Source: Akkermansiaceae bacterium UBA3385
GTDB lineage: Bacteria > Verrucomicrobiota > Verrucomicrobiia > Verrucomicrobiales > Akkermansiaceae
DNA length: 17,616 bases
Assembly: GCA_002358905.1 (NCBI GenBank)
Contig: DEPT01000002.1
Location: forward strand, 1,749-19,364
Direction of reading: 5' to 3'
The notes beneath the pieces were generated by a model. It was not told the origin of the DNA. It made no database searches and was given only the letters and a program-made list of their open reading frames with translations. Numbering within the stretch: the stretch's first letter is position 1; the number at the start of each line of letters is the position of its first letter. Position numbers and translations under genes: made by a program. Positions 14,542-17,616 of this stretch are shown in pieces.

Positions 14542-15351
14542 TTAATCCTCGTCCTCATCCTCATCCCTGAGAGGAATAGAGTTATGCAGGTCCAGCCAGG
14601 TGCCGTACATGGCATCCAGCTGCACAAGAACCAGTTTCTCCTTGGGGGTGAAGGGTCGGAATAGTGCGGAATTCTTGAATCGGTAGTATGTATTACTGGC
14701 CGGGAATCGCTGTGTTATGGAAGCCCGGGCAACGGTGCGCCAGGGATTATAATGATCCAGCATGACCCCGTATACATCCTGCAGAAGCGCCGGCATATCC
14801 GCCTCTCCTGCCAGCAGCGGTCTGCTCTGTGTCGTTCCCACATGCCGGTACATGAAATCAATCATTGCATCCATGGTCCGCTTGCAGCCCAGCAAACCGA
14901 ACAGAATAAAACACTGCTGTGGCAGATTATTGAGGGTGCCATGGTGCCTGACCGGCGTAGGCAGGTTCACTCTTATCCATACCTTGTTTTTGTGCTGGGC
15001 TATCTCGTACAACGTGCGGAATGTCTCCGTTGCGGAGCCCCTGGGATTCCAGACCGCGCGTGGCGGTGAATCTCCGGCAAATAAATGCACCGTCAGCAGA
15101 TTCTCTACCCGGAAGATTTGAGAGTTCCCTTCTGCCACATTCATTTCTGCCTCCTGTAATAGCTCCTTCATTTTCATGCCGGGATTCATGAAGGTTCGTA
15201 TCAGCTCAGGAAAAAACGAATATCCCGGCTTCTGCCGGCTCAGTTGCTGCAGAATCAGGGCAAAATCGGCCATCAGAACGCGTCTCATCAGAAGATAGAA
15301 ATCCTTGCAATTCCGCGTTACCATATTTTCACGCCTCTCCTCTGGCTCCAT
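14542..15351 (-). CDS. Uncharacterised protein with acidic tail, divergent to a recombinase
   Basis: A 269-residue protein that I do not recognise. It has no signal peptide or membrane helix and appears soluble. Features seen are a mixed helical sequence rich in Arg, Met and Leu, a central segment NNLPQQCFILFGLLGCKRTMD, a YNPWRTVARASI segment, and a C-terminal tail ending DEDEDED. The first ATG is at 15351. A second in-frame ATG at 15324 has a GA-rich GGAGAGG nine bases upstream and would give 260 residues. Since neighbouring genes lack such signals, this does not settle the start. The gene is divergent from the tyrosine recombinase at 15548, and its start lies 17 bases outside one inverted repeat, so its expression may be set by the intervening 182-bp segment. 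Its stop is 7 bases from the trpF stop. Confidence 0.75.
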   Translation of the reverse strand: MEPEERRENMVTRNCKDFYLLMRRVLMADFALILQQLSRQKPGYSFFPELIRTFMNPGMKMKELLQEAEMNVAEGNSQIFRVENLLTVHLFAGDSPPRAVWNPRGSATETFRTLYEIAQHKNKVWIRVNLPTPVRHHGTLNNLPQQCFILFGLLGCKRTMDAMIDFMYRHVGTTQSRPLLAGEADMPALLQDVYGVMLDHYNPWRTVARASITQRFPASNTYYRFKNSALFRPFTPKEKLVLVQLDAMYGTWLDLHNSIPLRDEDEDED

Positions 15352-15368
15352 GCCGACATATTACTCCC

Positions 15369-15393
15369 CATTGCCAATGGGGGGCGTAAAATT
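15369..15393 (-). repeat. Inverted repeat, left copy
   Basis: Read on the minus strand this is AATTTTAC, G, then CCCCCCATTGGCAATG. The last 16 bases and first 8 bases are identical to the right copy at 15524-15550, in opposite orientation; the copies differ only in the linker (G against TTG). Each copy contains a small dyad, CATTG-G-CAATG. Confidence 0.85.
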
Positions 15394-15523
15394 GATGAAT
15401 GTAGCCTGCAGAATGCAAAATAATTGTTACTTTCATACCATACGTTAACCTGGAACGCAGTGCCCCCTCTCTGTTATTGGTTTATTTGTATCAATAATCG
15501 GCTATAAAAATAAGTGAGTAGCA

Positions 15524-15550
15524 AATTTTACTTGCCCCCCATTGGCAATG
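15524..15550 (+). repeat. Inverted repeat, right copy
   Basis: AATTTTAC (15524-15531), TTG, then CCCCCCATTGGCAATG (15535-15550). The final ATG is the probable start codon of the recombinase, so the repeat is built into the gene start. Confidence 0.85.
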
Positions 15551-16564
15551 CGTATGAATAAGAAAGATGGAGAGATAGCCGTATACCTGTTGAAAAAGAG
15601 TGGGTTGTGTGCATGTGATGCGGCAAGGCTTGTGCTGGAGCTGGCGGAGGCATGCCGCGCGGAAGAGGGAGACGGCGGGCTTTTTGCCCGCTGCCGCCGC
15701 GCTGTGATGTTAGGTGTGCAAGCGTTGCAGGAAGAGGAGCGCAGTGTACCGTTTTCAGAGGCGGTGGCATTCACGCTTCGGGAGAAACAGCACCGGGCGG
15801 CACGGACTCAGAGCGATATTGCGTACTATATGAGGCGTCTGATGCGGTGTGTACCAGGGCTGGCGGAGCGAGCTTTGCGGTCGTTTTCGCCACAAGATTG
15901 CCGGCATGCATTGCAGGCTGCATTCACAACGCCCAGTCAGCTGAGCAAGGCGCGGGCTATAATGTCGGGGGTATTCAGCGTGGGGCGGCGGCAGGGGTGG
16001 TGCGGGGAGAATCCGGTACTGCTGGTGGAGGTGCCCAGACTCAGGGAGCACGAGATTGCTCCGCTGCCGCTGCATGCTGTTCAGCAGCTGGTTGATACCG
16101 CGCATCAGCCTGCTCATTGTGCTGCATTACCGGCGCTGGGGCTTATGCTGCACGCCGGAGTGCGCCCGCAGGAGGTGGTGCGGCTCCGCTGGCAGGACGT
16201 GGACCTGGAGGAGCGGGAAATCTGCATTGCGCCCCGGCACAGTAAGACTGGCGGAGCCCGCCGCATTCCGCTTTCTGACTCTCTTCTGCATTTACTGGCT
16301 TCAAACATGGGGCAGGGGAATATCTGCCCACCGAACTGGCGCAACCGTTGGAAGCAGTTGCGCTCTGATGCCGGCTTTTCATCTTGGGTGCCGGATGTGC
16401 TGCGCCATACCTTTGCCAGTTATTTCATTAAACACCATAGGGATATGACTGCCTTGCAACTGAGTATGGGGCACCGCGACCAACGCTTGCTGATGAGTCG
16501 CTATATCAATCTGCGCGGTATAGGCCGCAGAGATGCGGCTGCCTTCTGGCGCCTGCGTTTGTGA
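15548..16564 (+). CDS. Tyrosine-type site-specific recombinase
   Basis: A 338-residue recombinase numbered from the ATG at 15548. An in-frame TTG at 15542 and an ATG at 15554 are alternatives. The N-terminal half includes a SAM-like DNA-binding region around 65-150. The catalytic domain begins near 170. Active-site residues are R206 in LHAGVRPQEVVRLRW, K233 in RHSKTGGARRIPL, R286 in DVLRHTFASYF, H309 in LSMGHRD and the nucleophile Y319 in SRYINL. The usual His of HxxR is Asp (D283). That change, and the ending AAAFWRLRL, resemble a group of verrucomicrobial and planctomycete recombinases, so I think it is active. It would cut and rejoin DNA through a 3'-phosphotyrosine link. Its start codon is inside one of two inverted repeats, which makes those repeats its likely target. 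Confidence 0.92.
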   Translation: MRMNKKDGEIAVYLLKKSGLCACDAARLVLELAEACRAEEGDGGLFARCRRAVMLGVQALQEEERSVPFSEAVAFTLREKQHRAARTQSDIAYYMRRLMRCVPGLAERALRSFSPQDCRHALQAAFTTPSQLSKARAIMSGVFSVGRRQGWCGENPVLLVEVPRLREHEIAPLPLHAVQQLVDTAHQPAHCAALPALGLMLHAGVRPQEVVRLRWQDVDLEEREICIAPRHSKTGGARRIPLSDSLLHLLASNMGQGNICPPNWRNRWKQLRSDAGFSSWVPDVLRHTFASYFIKHHRDMTALQLSMGHRDQRLLMSRYINLRGIGRRDAAAFWRLRL

Positions 16565-16578
16565 AGGCTCATACAGCG

Positions 16579-16610
16579 AAAAACGCAGCAAACCGAAGTC
16601 TGCTGCGTTT
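16579..16610 (-). terminator. Terminator of tRNA-Cys with UUCG tetraloop
   Basis: On the minus strand AAACGCAGCA (16601-16610) pairs with TGCTGCGTTT (16581-16590). Inside this, GAC-TTCG-GTT extends the stem to 13 pairs, one of them a G-T wobble, with a cUUCGg loop. Five T residues (16579-16583) end it. It could also stop recombinase transcripts on the plus strand, though only three T residues follow there. Confidence 0.88.
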
Positions 16611-16613
16611 CAG

Positions 16614-16687
16614 AGGCGGGAGTGGGATTTGAACCCACGAATGACGGTTTTGCAAACCGTTGCCTTAGGCCACTTGGCTATCCCGCC
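16614..16687 (-). tRNA. tRNA-Cys (anticodon GCA)
   Basis: Read on the minus strand, the acceptor arms GGCGGGA (16681-16687) and TCCCGCC (16615-16621) pair perfectly. The anticodon arm is ACGGT-TTGCAAA-ACCGT with anticodon GCA. The T arm is GTGGG-TTCAAAT-CCCAC. The discriminator base is T (16614), as expected for cysteine tRNAs. No CCA is encoded. The length is 74 bases. Confidence 0.96.
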
Positions 16688-16708
16688 GATGTGGTGGTTG
16701 CGGGGCAG

Positions 16709-16737
16709 AGTATACACGCGGAATCCGCGGGAGTCAA
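16709..16737 (-). promoter_or_regulatory. Strong promoter of tRNA-Cys
   Basis: On the minus strand, TTGACT (16732-16737) and TATACT (16709-16714) are exactly 17 bases apart. The predicted start is near 16702, about 15 bases before the tRNA. Confidence 0.85.
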
Positions 16738-16817
16738 GAGAAAATTACGCAAAAGTTGATTTTTTTTGCAAGGCTTGCGAAAAAGACCGATTTCTGCACA
16801 AGTGAAGGAAATTTGTG

Positions 16818-16846
16818 TTGACTCCGGAGGGGTGAACAGATATACT
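16818..16846 (+). promoter_or_regulatory. Strong promoter of gap
   Basis: TTGACT (16818-16823) and TATACT (16841-16846) are 17 bases apart, the same hexamers and spacing as the tRNA-Cys promoter. The predicted start is near 16853, giving a leader of about 60 bases. Confidence 0.88.
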
Positions 16847-16863
16847 TACTCTCGCCTTGCCAG

Positions 16864-16878
16864 GCCCGGTGGCCGGGC
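16864..16878 (+). promoter_or_regulatory. GC-rich hairpin in the gap leader
   Basis: GCCCGG (16864-16869) and CCGGGC (16873-16878) form a 6-bp stem with a 3-base loop close to the predicted 5' end of the gap mRNA. No T-tract follows, so it is not a terminator; a 5' mRNA stabiliser is one possibility. Confidence 0.45.
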
Positions 16879-16912
16879 GGGTCTAAACTTAAAAACCATT
16901 TATCCTAATACT

Positions 16913-17616
16913 ATGGCTAAATACGCTATTAACGGTTTCGGTCGCATTGGTCGCAATGTGCTTCGCGCCATGTCCCAGGCCGAGCTCGAGAAGGTTGTTG
17001 CTATTCACGACCTTACCCCCATCGCTACCACTGCTCACCTGCTTAAGTATGACTCCACGCAGGGCAAGTTCAAGGGCACCATCGAGGTTGATGGTGACAA
17101 CCTTGTTGTGAACGGCCACCCCATCAAGATTGTTGGTGGTATGTTGGGTCCGGATCAGCTTCCCTGGGCTGAGCTGGGTGTTGACGTGGTTCTTGAGTCC
17201 ACTGGTCTCTTCACCGCTCGTGAGAAGGCTGAGGGTCACATCAAGGCTGGCGCCAAGAAGGTTCTCATCTCCGCTCCCGCTAAGAACCCCGACCTGACTT
17301 TCTGCATCGGCATCAACGACAACGAGTACGACGCCGAGAAGCACAACATCGTGTCCAACGCTTCCTGCACCACCAACTGCCTTTCCCCCATGGTGAAGGT
17401 TCTGAACGACAAGTGGGGCATCGAGAAGGGCATGATGAGCACCATCCACTCCTACACCAACGACCAGCGCATCCTTGACCTGCCGCACAGCGACCCCCGT
17501 CGTATGCGCGCTGCTGCTATCAACATCATCCCCACCACCACTGGCGCTGCCAAGGCTATCGGTGAGGTGATTCCCCAGCTCAAGGGCCTGCTCAACGGTG
17601 CTTCCTTCCGCGTACC
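16913..17616 (+). CDS. gap: Glyceraldehyde-3-phosphate dehydrogenase (C-terminus beyond window)
   Basis: The first 234 residues of a GAPDH of normal layout; the frame is open at the right edge. It opens with the NAD-binding INGFGRIGRN (residues 6-15). The active-site Cys is C152 in SNASCTTNCLSP, with H179 in IHSYTNDQ as its partner. SDPRRMRAAAINIIPTTTGAAK (193-214, shown by its ends) is the phosphate-site region. It catalyses the oxidative phosphorylation step of glycolysis in the cytoplasm. The codon choice is strongly C-ending and restricted (GGC, CTC, AAG, ATC), as expected for a very highly expressed gene, and the promoter is near consensus. The start at 16913 fits the family N-terminus, and no Shine-Dalgarno motif is visible. 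Confidence 0.98.
   Translation, partial: MAKYAINGFGRIGRNVLRAMSQAELEKVVAIHDLTPIATTAHLLKYDSTQGKFKGTIEVDGDNLVVNGHPIKIVGGMLGPDQLPWAELGVDVVLESTGLFTAREKAEGHIKAGAKKVLISAPAKNPDLTFCIGINDNEYDAEKHNIVSNASCTTNCLSPMVKVLNDKWGIEKGMMSTIHSYTNDQRILDLPHSDPRRMRAAAINIIPTTTGAAKAIGEVIPQLKGLLNGASFRV

Larger units (their letters stand above)
15369..15550. other. Candidate invertible promoter segment
   Basis: This 182-bp segment is bounded by the two inverted repeats and separates the divergent starts of the acidic-tail protein and the recombinase. Its 130-bp interior is AT-rich and has promoter-like elements facing both ways: TATAAA at 15503-15508 on the plus strand without a good -35, and on the minus strand TTAACG-17-AATTAT. 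A TTATTG/CAATAA dyad (15474-15497) is also present. Recombination between the repeats would flip the interior and leave both gene starts unchanged. Inversion is inferred; the alternative is a paired operator for a divergent regulator. Confidence 0.5.

Noticed and set aside
15351..16687. A genomic island integrated at tRNA-Cys by the recombinase
   Set aside because: The recombinase lies on the 3' side of the tRNA, which is suggestive, but no second copy of the tRNA 3' end appears in the window, and there are no phage or plasmid genes. The inverted repeats at the gene start explain the recombinase better.
1..17616. CRISPR arrays, insertion sequences or rRNA genes
   Set aside because: No regularly spaced direct repeats, transposase-like proteins, terminal repeats of IS type or rRNA-like sequence were seen in the window.

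Overview
The window reads as a chromosomal stretch from a glycan-degrading gut-type bacterium, most likely a Verrucomicrobiota close to Akkermansia. This is inferred from gene content and style, not from a marker gene. It carries exported GH84 and GH2 glycosidases with carbohydrate-binding modules, a HGSNAT/NagX-like membrane acetyltransferase, many exported or lipid-anchored proteins, a verrucomicrobial-style tyrosine recombinase, sigma70-like promoters (often TTGACT-17-TATACT) and a near absence of Shine-Dalgarno sequences.

Layout. 1-1905 (minus): an exported Sel1-repeat protein (cut by the left edge) downstream of a GYF_2/transmembrane/ankyrin protein, as one operon behind a clear promoter at 2035-2063. 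2196-5884 (minus): an exported GH84 hexosaminidase with a discoidin-like domain, followed by an MBL-fold hydrolase; the GH84 promoter is overlapped by a 7-bp-arm palindrome that looks like an operator. 6117-6704 (minus): a Nudix hydrolase. 6873-7524 (plus): two small lipoproteins, the second with a long Lys/Arg/Ser-rich tail, ended by a strong terminator. 7646-9310 (minus): a nucleotide-sugar epimerase with its own terminator, then a SWIM zinc-finger protein. 9421-13543 (plus): the acetyltransferase-like membrane protein and a large exported GH2 glycosidase. 13706-14534 (plus): a TrpF-family protein behind what looks like a complete ribosome-mediated transcription attenuator. 14542-16564: an unrecognised acidic-tailed protein and a tyrosine recombinase, divergently transcribed from a 182-bp segment bounded by inverted repeats. 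16614-17616: tRNA-Cys (minus) and the start of gap (plus), each with a strong promoter.

How they fit together. GH84, GH2, the acetyltransferase-like protein and the nucleotide-sugar epimerase suggest host or dietary glycan use and amino-sugar handling, although they are not one operon. The two strongest regulatory signals are separate from that theme. One is a 24-codon leader ORF with four consecutive Tyr codons and three mutually exclusive RNA stems, placed upstream of a TrpF homologue whose active-site region is divergent. The other is an inverted-repeat-bounded promoter region next to a site-specific recombinase, which could be a phase-variation switch.

Limits. No database search was possible. 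Family calls rest on recognised motifs, promoters on hexamer matches and spacing, and RNA structures on pairing found by eye.
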